56,332 bases of DNA from NCBI GenBank assembly GCA_035945995.1, contig DASYZR010000066.1, positions 1 through 56,332 on the forward strand. The letters run 5' to 3'. This stretch comes from a bacterium. GTDB taxonomy: Bacteria; Sysuimicrobiota; Sysuimicrobiia; Sysuimicrobiales; Segetimicrobiaceae. Of this stretch, positions 7,454 to 14,991 are shown in pieces. Position 1 is the stretch's first letter. The number at the start of each line of letters is the position of its first letter. Below the pieces are notes generated by a model, which did not search any database, had not been told where the DNA came from, and worked only from the letters and a program-made list of their open reading frames with translations. Position numbers and translations under genes: made by a program.

Positions 7454-8431
7454 CTACAACTGCTGCCCGCAATGGCCGCAAAACGCCATACCCTCCGGCA
7501 GGCCCCGCGCCCCGCACGCCGGACACGCGCGCACCGGAGGTCCCCACACCGACTCCGACGATCCGCCGTCGCGGGCGCGGGCGCGCAGCGCCCGGTAGTC
7601 GACGGGCCGCTTGTCGACGAACGCCGTCATGCCCTCCCACGGCTCGCGAGAAGCGAAATGCAGGCTCAACCACTCCCGGGCGTGGCCGGCCGTCATGTGC
7701 CAGGCGAGGTCCTTCCAGAAGTTCACCTGCTGCTTGGTGTACCTGAGACACTCCGGGAACTTGTCGATGAGGTTCTGACAGAGGGTGTCGACCGCGGCGT
7801 CGAGTTCGCCCCGCGGCACCACGCGGTTTACGAGCCCCCAGTCCAGCGCCTGCTGCGCCGTGATGGGCTCACACGTGAGGAGCATTTCGCGGGCCCGCCG
7901 GTCCCCGATCATAATGGGCAGCCACTGCGTCGCGCCGCCCGCTGCCACGCTGCCGACCTTCGTCCCCACCTGGCGGATCGTGACGTCGTCCGCGGCCACG
8001 GCGAGGTCGCAGTCCATGTTCCATTCGTTCCCGCCGCCGGCCACGATCCCGTTGAGCCGCGCGATCGCGGGCTTGCCGATGTTCCGCAGCGCGTCGTGTG
8101 CCTCGATGAAGAGCGTCATGTACTTCCAGTAGTCGCGCGGCCGCCGGGTGTACTCGCCGGCATACTCCGCGACATCCCCGCCGGTGCAGAACGCCCGGTC
8201 GCCCGCCCCGGTGAGGACCAGCACGGCGACGCCGTCGTCGTAGGCGGCGTCGCGAAACGCATCGCGCATCTCGGCGAGGGTGTGCGCGCGGTAGGCGTTG
8301 TAGACCTTCGGCCGGTTGATCGTGACCCGCGCCACCCAGTCGCGCTTTTCGTAGAGAATGTCCTGAAAATGAAACTCCTCGGCCGGTCGCGCGTGCAGCG
8401 GCGCTGGAGCCACCTCAGACATGATGCTCAT
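7454..8431 (-). CDS. Ring-opening crotonase (Oah/BamA/BadI-like) with C-terminal zinc ribbon
   Basis: The 325-residue protein has a crotonase fold at residues 25-275. E136 in GGGNEWNMDCDL matches the first catalytic glutamate of hydratases. The second glutamate position is glycine (G156 in QVGTKVGS), the pattern seen in MenB, BadI and BamA, which make or break C-C bonds in rings. Matches to BamA/Oah-type sequences (FCTGGDVAEYA, GSVAAGGATQWLPIMIG, FPECL) point to 6-oxocyclohex-1-ene-1-carbonyl-CoA hydrolase, which opens the ring to a hydroxypimeloyl-CoA. Unusually, the C-terminus (303-325) is a four-cysteine zinc ribbon (C303, C306, C318, C321). The ATG at 8431 follows GGAAGGGGG. Confidence 0.8.
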   Translation of the reverse strand: MSIMSEVAPAPLHARPAEEFHFQDILYEKRDWVARVTINRPKVYNAYRAHTLAEMRDAFRDAAYDDGVAVLVLTGAGDRAFCTGGDVAEYAGEYTRRPRDYWKYMTLFIEAHDALRNIGKPAIARLNGIVAGGGNEWNMDCDLAVAADDVTIRQVGTKVGSVAAGGATQWLPIMIGDRRAREMLLTCEPITAQQALDWGLVNRVVPRGELDAAVDTLCQNLIDKFPECLRYTKQQVNFWKDLAWHMTAGHAREWLSLHFASREPWEGMTAFVDKRPVDYRALRARARDGGSSESVWGPPVRACPACGARGLPEGMAFCGHCGQQL

Positions 8432-8464
8432 CGTCGATCCCCCTTCCTCCACGCTCTCCGCCCC

Positions 8465-9292
8465 TCAGGCGGTTCGTTGCTGGGCCAATTTGCGGCTCCG
8501 CTCGCGGCCCAGCAGCGCGGCTCCCATGGCGCCCGCGTACACGCCCAGGTCGTCGGAGGCGACGTGGAATGTGACGCCGAGCGCGTCCTCGATCGCCCGG
8601 CGGAGCAGGGGCACCCGGGTGAGGCCGCCCGTGAGCGCGTACTCCGGCTCCGGCCGGACCCGCTTGAACACCTGGCCCGCGCGTTCCGCGAGCGCCATCA
8701 CGGCGCCCGCGCACACATCTTCCGCGCTGCGCCCGGCGGTCAGGTGGTTGATGACTTCGGACTCGGCGAAGACGGCGCACACGCTGGAAATCGTCACGGG
8801 CGCCGTCGCGGCCCCGGCGAGCGGCGCGATGTCCGAAGCGCCGTACCCGAGATAGCGCATCGTTTTCTCTAAGAACGCGCCGCTGCCGGCCGCGCATTTG
8901 TCGTTCAGGCGAAACGCCTTGACCCGTCCGCGCTCCCCGAGGCGGATCGCCTTCACCGTCTGGCCGCCGATGTCGAGCACAGTGCGGACGGACGGAAGGA
9001 GCCGGGAGACCGCGTGCGCGTGGCACGTCAGCTCGGTGATGGCGAGATCCCGAAACGGCACCATGTACCGGCCGTAGCCCGTGGCGGCCACGTACCCGAC
9101 CTCGTCCCGGGAGATCCCCGCCGATTCGAGCGCCGCCGCGAGACCTCGCTCGGCGGCCCGCGCGAAGTCATAGCCGCTCGGGATCGCCGTGAGGCCGGCG
9201 AGCCGGCCGTCGTCGTCCCCTGTGGGGAACAGGCCGGCGAGCACCACCTTGGTGTACGCCGAGCCGACGTCGATGCCGGCGGTGAGGGTCAT
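8465..9292 (-). CDS. bzdQ: Benzoyl-CoA reductase ATPase subunit, BzdQ/BcrD-like
   Basis: This 275-residue BadF/BadG/BcrA/BcrD-family ATPase has the acetate/sugar kinase-Hsp70 fold motifs: phosphate 1 loop GIDVGSAYTK (residues 6-15), ATGYGR (70-75), DIGGQTVKAI (107-116) and a late GG motif in ALTGGL. The cysteines that hold the [4Fe-4S] cluster between two ATPase subunits are C133 (NDKCAAGSG) and C172 (SSVCAVFAES). ATP hydrolysis here lowers the potential of electrons passed to the ring-reducing subunits. It is distinct from its neighbour and overlaps it by 4 bases, so the pair would form a heterodimer as in Azoarcus-type enzymes. Confidence 0.87.
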   Translation of the reverse strand: MTLTAGIDVGSAYTKVVLAGLFPTGDDDGRLAGLTAIPSGYDFARAAERGLAAALESAGISRDEVGYVAATGYGRYMVPFRDLAITELTCHAHAVSRLLPSVRTVLDIGGQTVKAIRLGERGRVKAFRLNDKCAAGSGAFLEKTMRYLGYGASDIAPLAGAATAPVTISSVCAVFAESEVINHLTAGRSAEDVCAGAVMALAERAGQVFKRVRPEPEYALTGGLTRVPLLRRAIEDALGVTFHVASDDLGVYAGAMGAALLGRERSRKLAQQRTA

Positions 9293-10221
9293 GACGGCCC
9301 GCCTCCCCCGGCGCCGGTCGCGTCGGCCGTCCCGCCCCGCGCAGCCGGGGCCGTCCCGCCCCGCGAAGACGGGGTCGCCCGCACGGGCTCGGCAGAACGC
9401 GTCGGCGAGACAGGCTGAGCGAATTCGGCAGATGCGGCTTCCGCGCCCACCAGCATCCGGTCGAGAGCGTACAGCGCCGCCCCGATGGCGCCGCAGTAGT
9501 GCGACTCCTCGCTCACGTTCAGGGGCACGCCCGTCAGATCCGCGAGCAGCTTCACCATCGCGACGTTCCGGGCCACCCCGCCCGTGAACGTGAGCTCGGG
9601 CTCGATCCCCACGCGCCGCAGCAGCGATAGACTGCGGGAGGCGATCGCCGTGTGCACGCCCATCAGGACGTCCTCGGTCTTGCGGCCCCGGGCGAGCCAT
9701 CCCAAGATCTCCGATTCCGCGAAGACGGTGCACGTCGTGGTCATCGTCACCGCGTTTCTGGCGCGCAGCGCGAGCGGACCGAGCTCGCCGAGCGGGATCT
9801 CGAGCGCCTGCGAGGCCGCGCCCAGAAACCGCCCGGTCCCGGCCGAGCACTTGTCGTTCATGCTGAAGTCCAGCACCTGTCCGGTCTCGCTCACACGGAT
9901 CGCCTTGGTGTCCTGCCCGCCGATGTCGAGGACGCTGCGGGTCCCCGGGAACAGGTAGACCGCGCCGCGCGCGTGACAGGAGATCTCCGTGACCTGGGCG
10001 TGTCCGAACTCCACCCGGAAGCGCCCGTACCCGGTACCGATGACGCACGCCACGTCCGCTTCGGCGGCCCCGGCCGCCGCGAGCGCCTGGCGGAACGCGG
10101 TCCCGGCCGCGTCGGTCAACCGGACGCCGGTGTCGACGATCGCGCGGCCGAGAAGGCGCGTGTCGTCCATGACCACGGCCTTGGTTTGGGTGGATCCCAC
10201 GTCCACGCCGCCGACCAGCAT
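9289..10221 (-). CDS. bzdP: Benzoyl-CoA reductase ATPase subunit, BzdP/BcrA-like
   Basis: The second ATPase subunit (310 residues) has GVDVGSTQTK (5-14), GTGYGR (62-67), DIGGQDTKAI (99-108), cluster ligands C125 (NDKCSAGTG) and C164 (TTTCTVFAES), and a late FTGG motif. The kinase fold ends near residue 255. The last 50 or so residues are a Pro/Ala/Gly-rich tail containing an 8-residue repeat also found in the preceding gene, an unusual extension for this family. The ATG at 10221 has GAGGTG six bases upstream. A GTG at 10230 would overlap the upstream stop as GTGA and is an equally possible start. Confidence 0.87.
   Translation of the reverse strand: MLVGGVDVGSTQTKAVVMDDTRLLGRAIVDTGVRLTDAAGTAFRQALAAAGAAEADVACVIGTGYGRFRVEFGHAQVTEISCHARGAVYLFPGTRSVLDIGGQDTKAIRVSETGQVLDFSMNDKCSAGTGRFLGAASQALEIPLGELGPLALRARNAVTMTTTCTVFAESEILGWLARGRKTEDVLMGVHTAIASRSLSLLRRVGIEPELTFTGGVARNVAMVKLLADLTGVPLNVSEESHYCGAIGAALYALDRMLVGAEAASAEFAQPVSPTRSAEPVRATPSSRGGTAPAARGGTADATGAGGGGPS
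9330..9377 (-). repeat. Two tandem 24-bp repeats, each with a GC hairpin
   Basis: Units at 9330-9353 and 9354-9377 share most bases. Each contains CCCCG-6 nt-CGGGG, a 5-bp stem (9336-9351 and 9360-9375). In the minus-strand gene they encode the repeated PAARGGTA-type tail of the BzdP-like protein. The same unit occurs twice more at 10243-10290. Confidence 0.75.
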
Positions 10222-10226
10222 CCCCC

Positions 10227-11585
10227 TCACCTCGCCGCCGCGGTGCCGCCCCGCGCAGCCGGGGCCGTGCCGCCCCGCGCAGCCGGGGTCGCCCGGCGGC
10301 CCGCGAGCGACTCGATGAACGCGTCGATCCGGTTCTTGAGCTGCGCGTCCGACCACATTCGCGGGTCCACGAGATCCGATTGGATGAACAGCCCCGGGAT
10401 GTCGAAGTGGGTACGCAGCCACTCGCGGACGTCCGGCAGGCCGGTGGAGGTGGTGCGGCACGACTTCACGCCGTGGAAACAGATCCCGTCGACGGACCAC
10501 TCCCGGACCGTCTGCGCGAGCCAGTCCTGCGCGTAGAACATCGGCGTGCTGAATCCCCGCCAGGCGGAGAGGAGCAGCGTCTCGGCCAGGCTCTCGAGCG
10601 GGCGGGTCACGTCATAGGCGAAGCCCGAGGCGAAGCCGCCGCCGGCGAACATCATGTACGTGCTGTGCACGAAGACGCCGCCCCACTCCTCGAACATCTC
10701 GGCGAAGCGCTTCAGGGCAGCGTAGCAGGTGGTGCCGGTCAGGAGCAGCCGGTACTTCTCGTTGAGTGTGCCCATCCCCAGATGGATGCGGTCGCGCAGT
10801 TCGTCCGCGGCGAGCTCGAAGAACCGGGACCCCTCGGGCGCGCCCCGGTAGAGGTTGGAGATCCCCTGGAACACGATGCCCTCGCGGATCGCGCTGAACG
10901 GCGCGGGCCGGTGCTGGTTGACCGTCAGCACGGTCTGGTAGGCGGCGGCCATGCGGTTCACCTCGGCCATCACCTCGCGCAGGCGGTCGATGTCGAAGCG
11001 CCGGCCGGTCAGGCGCTCGCAAAGCCCGATCAGGTCCCGCAACTGCCCCTCCACATAGCGGCGGTCGTTCCGGAACGCCTCGCCGTCGACACGCGGCTCG
11101 GCGGCGCCCCCTTCGGGGAATGCGCGGGCGTCGCCGCCGCGCCAGGCCGGGAGGTCGAGGACGAACACCGGGCAGTGGTACATCTGCTCCCAGATCTCGG
11201 CCCACTTGATGTAGGTGTTGCACATGTTCGTCGCGATCGCGAGCGCGGGCTTGGGGACGGTGCCGTTGGGATGCCGCCGGTCCTTGAGCTGCAGGCCCAC
11301 GTCCGCCTTCACGTAGCCGCAGATGTCGGGGGAGTAGCCGTACCCCTCGGCGCTCTGCAAGTACGCGAGGGACTGACCGCGCACCGCGGTCTGCAGGGAC
11401 GTGATCTCGGGACAGTTGATGGGCAGATCGAAGACTCTCAGGATTTCGTCGAGAGATCCCATCACGAAGACGTAGGCGGTCGGCGTTTGCGCGTCCGCGG
11501 CGGCCGTCATCTCCTGCCACCACTGGTCCATCAGGCGGCGGCCCTCGTTCCGGATGAAGCCGATCCTCGTCGGTGTCTCGGCCAT
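10227..11585 (-). CDS. bzdO: Benzoyl-CoA reductase ring-reducing subunit, BzdO/BcrB-like
   Basis: This 452-residue HgdB/FldB-superfamily protein matches the length of the BzdO/BcrB subunit. Conserved features include INCPEIT, the NMCNTY cysteine, TTCYAALKRF and FHGVKSCRTTSTG, cysteines expected to help hold the cluster at the active site. With the BzdN-like subunit it forms the module that binds benzoyl-CoA and performs two-electron dearomatisation. The ATG at 11585 has GGGAGG upstream. A start at 11630 would overlap the upstream stop as ATGA and add 15 residues. The C-terminus ends in two copies of an Ala/Arg/Gly repeat shared with the next gene. Confidence 0.87.
   Translation of the reverse strand: MAETPTRIGFIRNEGRRLMDQWWQEMTAAADAQTPTAYVFVMGSLDEILRVFDLPINCPEITSLQTAVRGQSLAYLQSAEGYGYSPDICGYVKADVGLQLKDRRHPNGTVPKPALAIATNMCNTYIKWAEIWEQMYHCPVFVLDLPAWRGGDARAFPEGGAAEPRVDGEAFRNDRRYVEGQLRDLIGLCERLTGRRFDIDRLREVMAEVNRMAAAYQTVLTVNQHRPAPFSAIREGIVFQGISNLYRGAPEGSRFFELAADELRDRIHLGMGTLNEKYRLLLTGTTCYAALKRFAEMFEEWGGVFVHSTYMMFAGGGFASGFAYDVTRPLESLAETLLLSAWRGFSTPMFYAQDWLAQTVREWSVDGICFHGVKSCRTTSTGLPDVREWLRTHFDIPGLFIQSDLVDPRMWSDAQLKNRIDAFIESLAGRRATPAARGGTAPAARGGTAAAR
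10243..10290 (-). repeat. Two tandem 24-bp repeats, each with a GC hairpin (second pair)
   Basis: Units at 10243-10266 and 10267-10290 differ at one base. Each contains CCCCG-CGCAGC-CGGGG (stems at 10249-10264 and 10273-10288). They encode the C-terminal tail of the BzdO-like protein immediately before the BzdP-like start, so in mRNA they could form hairpins at the gene junction. Confidence 0.75.
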
Positions 11586-11626
11586 CGTGGGGCCTCCCGT
11601 CAACACGCGTCGGTCGGCGTCCGTGC

Positions 11627-12796
11627 TCATGCGAAGTCGAGCAGCAGGGATTCGGCGAACGTCTCGACTTCCATCCGCATCTGCTCGAAGACCGTCATCT
11701 TCTCTTCGAACTCCATCACGAGGTGCGGGATCCCCGCCCCCTCGAGCGCGCGGATGTGGTTGACCTGTTCCTCCAAGCCCGGCTCGCACATCTTGGGCGC
11801 GGCGACGATCGCGGCCTCGGCGTCGGCCTCCCGGATGCGCCGGAGCAGCATCTCCGACTTGGGTTTGCGCGGATCGTGCTGCACGGGGCTGTAGCTCGAC
11901 CCGTCGAGATACGCGCGCGCCAGGTTCGCGAGCGGCTCCCCGTCGGTGGGGACATCCCCGGTCAGCCAGCGCAGCCCGATCAGCAGATCGTCGTCGACGA
12001 TGTAACAGGCGTCCTGGATCACCGCGAGCAAGTCGGCGGGGGGCTGCTCGCAGTAGCCGCCCTCGAAGACGACGCGAATCTTGTCCTGCCGCTTGCCCTG
12101 CCGCTGCGGCAGCAGGTCGAGCACCCGGCGGAGCAGCACATTGTGCTCGTCCCGGGGCATGAGCCCGCCGGCGCGCACGAGCGTGTACGCTTCCACGGCG
12201 GACAGCAGCCACGGTGTCTCCCGCTTGACGCGGTAGATTTCGCGGAGGAGGCGCCGGTTCTCGTTGAACAGCGTGATGCTCAGGCGCAGCGCGTCCTCCG
12301 TGATCGGCCGCCCGACGGCCTCTTCGATGACGCCGGCAATGCGCCGGTACTCGTCCCGAAGGTAGAGCGCGGCGTGCGGCGACGTGACGTTCTGCGGCAG
12401 GTAGAGCATCTGGCAGTTGAGCCGTGGCAGGTTGCGCACCCAGACCCCGCAGGCATTCCGCGCCGCGTCACAGATCGGTGGGGTCACGAACACGGACAGA
12501 AAGTCCAACCGGCCTGTGAGGGCCAGTTCGAGCGAACTGCGGATGATGGAGCACACGAATGCCGCGATCCGGGCGTCGGCTTTGCGGATCTGTACCGCGC
12601 TGCCGGCGCCGAGGATCTTGATCGGCAGCATGCCGGCGGCGTGGGCGATCTCCTCGGGGAAGTACACCTGGAAGTGACCCAGGACTTTGCCCTGCGGGTT
12701 GGCCTCCAACCAGCGGTGGACCGCGGGAAACCCCGGGTCCTCTACGAGGGTCCGGCAGTCCTCGAGGATGGAGTCCAGGGTGTGCCCCGAGGCCAT
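11627..12796 (-). CDS. bzdN: Benzoyl-CoA reductase ring-reducing subunit, BzdN/BcrC-like
   Basis: The 389-residue protein is the smaller HgdC/FldC-like subunit of class I benzoyl-CoA reductase. Family marks are YFPEEIAHAAG near residue 45, C82, FVTPPICDAARNACG (C109, C116), GGYCEQPPAD and KMCEPGLEEQ; these cysteines are candidates for cluster ligation. It is the first gene of the reductase run, and the order N-O-P-Q is the one known from Azoarcus bzd operons. A two-hydroxyacyl-CoA dehydratase is the main alternative, but those need only one activator ATPase, whereas two different ATPases follow here. Confidence 0.87.
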   Translation of the reverse strand: MASGHTLDSILEDCRTLVEDPGFPAVHRWLEANPQGKVLGHFQVYFPEEIAHAAGMLPIKILGAGSAVQIRKADARIAAFVCSIIRSSLELALTGRLDFLSVFVTPPICDAARNACGVWVRNLPRLNCQMLYLPQNVTSPHAALYLRDEYRRIAGVIEEAVGRPITEDALRLSITLFNENRRLLREIYRVKRETPWLLSAVEAYTLVRAGGLMPRDEHNVLLRRVLDLLPQRQGKRQDKIRVVFEGGYCEQPPADLLAVIQDACYIVDDDLLIGLRWLTGDVPTDGEPLANLARAYLDGSSYSPVQHDPRKPKSEMLLRRIREADAEAAIVAAPKMCEPGLEEQVNHIRALEGAGIPHLVMEFEEKMTVFEQMRMEVETFAESLLLDFA

Positions 12797-12810
12797 GGAA
12801 TCCGCCTCCC

Positions 12811-12826
12811 GACCGAGCGCTCGTTC
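12811..12826. promoter_or_regulatory. Palindromic operator candidate upstream of the benzoyl-CoA reductase genes
   Basis: A perfect 10-bp palindrome CGAGCGCTCG at 12814-12823, followed by NTCG, lies 18 bases upstream of the BzdN-like start. The identical 10-mer occurs at 33011-33020 upstream of a tetR gene, also followed by NTCG. Even-length palindromes of this kind are typical TetR-family operators. Confidence 0.55.
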
Positions 12827-12905
12827 GAATGCCTTGGTCCAACGGTATCGCGGTGGGGCCGCTGGGACAATGACGCGGCCGGCTTATTTCTCTGGGGCAG
12901 ATGCC

Positions 12906-13598
12906 CTAGATGATTCCGCTGCGGAACGCAAGCGCGACGGCTTCGAGGCGGCTGTGCACGGCGAGCTTTGTGAGGATGCTCTGCGTGTGGTTTCGGACGG
13001 TGGCGGTGCTGATGAAGAGACGCCGCGCCATGGCTTGGGTCCCCTCTCCGCGCGCCATAAGGCACAGTATCTCCCGTTCGCGCGCAGTCAGCTGATCGGA
13101 GACGTCCGCCCTGTCCTCGCCGCCGGCGACGGCCTCCAGGGGGCGTCCTCCGCGGACGGCCGTCACGTCCCGAAAGAGGTGGACGATGATGTTGCCGGCT
13201 GCACCCGGCACGAGCACCGTGCTGACGTTGAGCCGCCGCTCCGACCCGTCCCGGGCCTGGGTCGTGATGTCGTAGGCGTGCGCCATCTCGTCACGCCGCG
13301 CCATGGTCAGCACGCTGCAGTGAGGATGGCAGAACAGATTCCCGACGGCGTCGCGTCCGCGCACCACGTCGTGACACGCCCGGCCGAGCACCTCGGCGGC
13401 CGTATATCCCAAAATAGACTCGGCGGCGCAGTTCCAGAGGATCACGCGGCATGTCGGGTCCACCGCCACCACGCCGTCGGTAGTGCGCGTGAACAAATCG
13501 AGAAGGTCGGTGGAGTCCGCCGCCGCGGCGGGCGCTCGACGGGCCTCATTCTGCCCGGCTTCTCGGGCTGTCTTGCCGCGTCGATCCAATCGCGCCAT
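12906..13598 (-). CDS. PAS-LuxR transcriptional regulator
   Basis: This 230-residue protein has an N-terminal PAS domain (about 30-150) and a C-terminal LuxR/GerE helix-turn-helix (about 165-230, TAREREILCLMARGEGTQAMARRL and TVRNHTQSILTKL). The PAS domain carries C75, C90 and C94 in a GRDAVGNLFCHPHC context, which suggests a redox, metal or heme sensor, though no ligand is proven. It is encoded just upstream of the benzoyl-CoA reductase genes on the same strand and is the obvious local regulator. It lacks a receiver domain, so it would act as a one-component sensor. Its 5' end lies in the degraded xdhC region. Confidence 0.8.
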   Translation of the reverse strand: MARLDRRGKTAREAGQNEARRAPAAAADSTDLLDLFTRTTDGVVAVDPTCRVILWNCAAESILGYTAAEVLGRACHDVVRGRDAVGNLFCHPHCSVLTMARRDEMAHAYDITTQARDGSERRLNVSTVLVPGAAGNIIVHLFRDVTAVRGGRPLEAVAGGEDRADVSDQLTAREREILCLMARGEGTQAMARRLFISTATVRNHTQSILTKLAVHSRLEAVALAFRSGII

Positions 13599-13681
13599 GT
13601 TGCGGCGGGCGTTCGGTAGTCCGCGCGGAGAATCCTCTCCGATTTCAGCAGGGGCGGATCGTCACTATGAAGATATGGACG

Positions 13682-13829
13682 CGAGCCGGCGACTTCCAGA
13701 CCGTCGGTGACCGCCAGCACGGCGGCGGGACCCCGGGGCGCGGAGCGTTCGGTACCGATCACGGTCGCAAGACCTACCTGCTTGCCCCCGGCAAGCCAGC
13801 CCCTCAATGCGGTCCAGGACGTCCTTCAT
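13682..13829 (-). pseudogene. Frameshifted, truncated XdhC/CoxI-like remnant
   Basis: An ATG at 13829 overlaps the upstream PrpF-like stop as ATGA and begins MKDVLDR, a typical XdhC start. One base out of phase, the reading continues as RGWLAGGKQVGLATVIGT and SAPRGPAAVLAVTDG...VAGS, the conserved N-terminus of XdhC/CoxI proteins. After AGS the similarity stops near 13682 and the expected SGGCVE motif is missing. XdhC-family proteins mature and insert the sulfurated molybdenum cofactor into xanthine-dehydrogenase-type enzymes, so its decay beside a molybdoenzyme operon is notable. A sequencing error could explain the frameshift but not the truncation. Confidence 0.6.
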
Positions 13830-14977
13830 CTCCGTGTGCCGGCATATTCGCCGAGGACCGCGCGGCGGATCAGCGCGTGTCCCTCCATCAGGCGCCGGGC
13901 GGTGCGGAAGTAACCCGCCTCACGGACCGTCCACGGCGGACCGTCCGACACCCAGGCCCGCGCCGGCATGACCCCTCCGGGATGGCCGATGCGGATCTCT
14001 CGATTGTGCTGAGGCCGGCCCGACGCCGCGGCGGTGACGGTTCCTGCGATCCGCGCCGCGACGGCGGCGCACGTGGCCGCGGTGCCGGGAAACGTCTTGT
14101 GTAACATCGGCGGGCGGCCGCCGGCCAGGCGCGCCAGCAGATCCATGTCATCCGGACGCACGCGCCGGCCGGTAAGCGTTTGATAGGCGATAGGCGGCGC
14201 GACGGCCACGGGCAGCGGCACGAGTCCGTCGGGGGAAAGGTCCAGGTGCGCCGCGGCGGCGTCTTTGACCGCGATCAGGGCCCGAAGGTGCGCGGCGGTG
14301 AAGTCACCGGGGCCTTCGGCACCGGTCATGCCCACGTCGGCCGCCGAAACAAACACGCACAGGTTGGCGACGTCGACGATGCTCGCCTCCACCGAACGGC
14401 CGAGGGCCGGCACGGTCAGGCGGTCAAGGGGCCGCCCCGTGGGCAGCAGGCGTCCCGTGACTGCGCCGACGGTGCCGGTGAAGTCGAGGACGATCTCCGC
14501 ACCGCTTCCCGGAACACCGTCGATCACGGTGTCCCCCTCCACAACCGGAGAACCGTCACGGACCGGCACGTGCGCGACGAAAATCTTTGCGGTGTTCGTG
14601 TTGTGGACCCGCACGGACGTCACGGGCTCCGACGCCCGGACGAAGCCTTCTTCGACGGCGTAGACCCCGACGGCCGCGGAGAGATTTCCGCAGTTGATGT
14701 CATAGTCGACGACCGGCTCGCGGATGCTGACCTGGCCGAACGTGTAGTCCACGTCGGCGTCGGAGCGCGTGGGCGCGCCGATGATCGCGACCTTGCTGGT
14801 CAGGATGTCCGCACCGCCGAGCCCGTCGATCTGGCGGGGATCGGGACTGCCGAAGAGCGCGAGGATGACCCGGTCGCGGGTGGCCCGATCGGCGGGCAGG
14901 TCGGCCGCGCGGAGAAACACCCCTTTGCTGGTGCCGCCCCGCATCAACACGCACCGGATGGCGACCTGTTCCCGCAC
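13826..14977 (-). CDS. PrpF-family isomerase (methylaconitate/oxalomesaconate isomerase-like)
   Basis: The 383-residue protein has the PrpF family signature: CVLMRGGTSKGVFLRAADLP near the start, GSPDPRQIDGLGGAD near residue 45, DVDYTFGQV, and the NCGNLSAAVG motif carrying the catalytic cysteine, plus GHPGGVM near the C-terminus. Relatives move double bonds in tricarboxylic or dicarboxylic acids (2-methylaconitate isomerase, 4-oxalomesaconate tautomerase). No methylcitrate or gallate pathway genes are here, so the substrate is unknown; an unsaturated acid from the LeuCD-like isomerase in the same operon is one possibility. The GTG at 14977 is chosen for its GAGGGGGG upstream. Confidence 0.82.
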   Translation of the reverse strand: MREQVAIRCVLMRGGTSKGVFLRAADLPADRATRDRVILALFGSPDPRQIDGLGGADILTSKVAIIGAPTRSDADVDYTFGQVSIREPVVDYDINCGNLSAAVGVYAVEEGFVRASEPVTSVRVHNTNTAKIFVAHVPVRDGSPVVEGDTVIDGVPGSGAEIVLDFTGTVGAVTGRLLPTGRPLDRLTVPALGRSVEASIVDVANLCVFVSAADVGMTGAEGPGDFTAAHLRALIAVKDAAAAHLDLSPDGLVPLPVAVAPPIAYQTLTGRRVRPDDMDLLARLAGGRPPMLHKTFPGTAATCAAVAARIAGTVTAAASGRPQHNREIRIGHPGGVMPARAWVSDGPPWTVREAGYFRTARRLMEGHALIRRAVLGEYAGTRR

Positions 14978-14991
14978 GGTCCGTCCCCCCT

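Noticed and set aside
9330-10290. A short CRISPR array
   Set aside because: The repeats are directly tandem without spacers, lie within coding sequence and keep the reading frame.
8465-12796. Reading the reductase genes as a 2-hydroxyacyl-CoA dehydratase with its activator
   Set aside because: Such enzymes need one activator; here two different ATPases and two different D-type subunits stand in the N-O-P-Q order together with Dch- and Oah-like enzymes.
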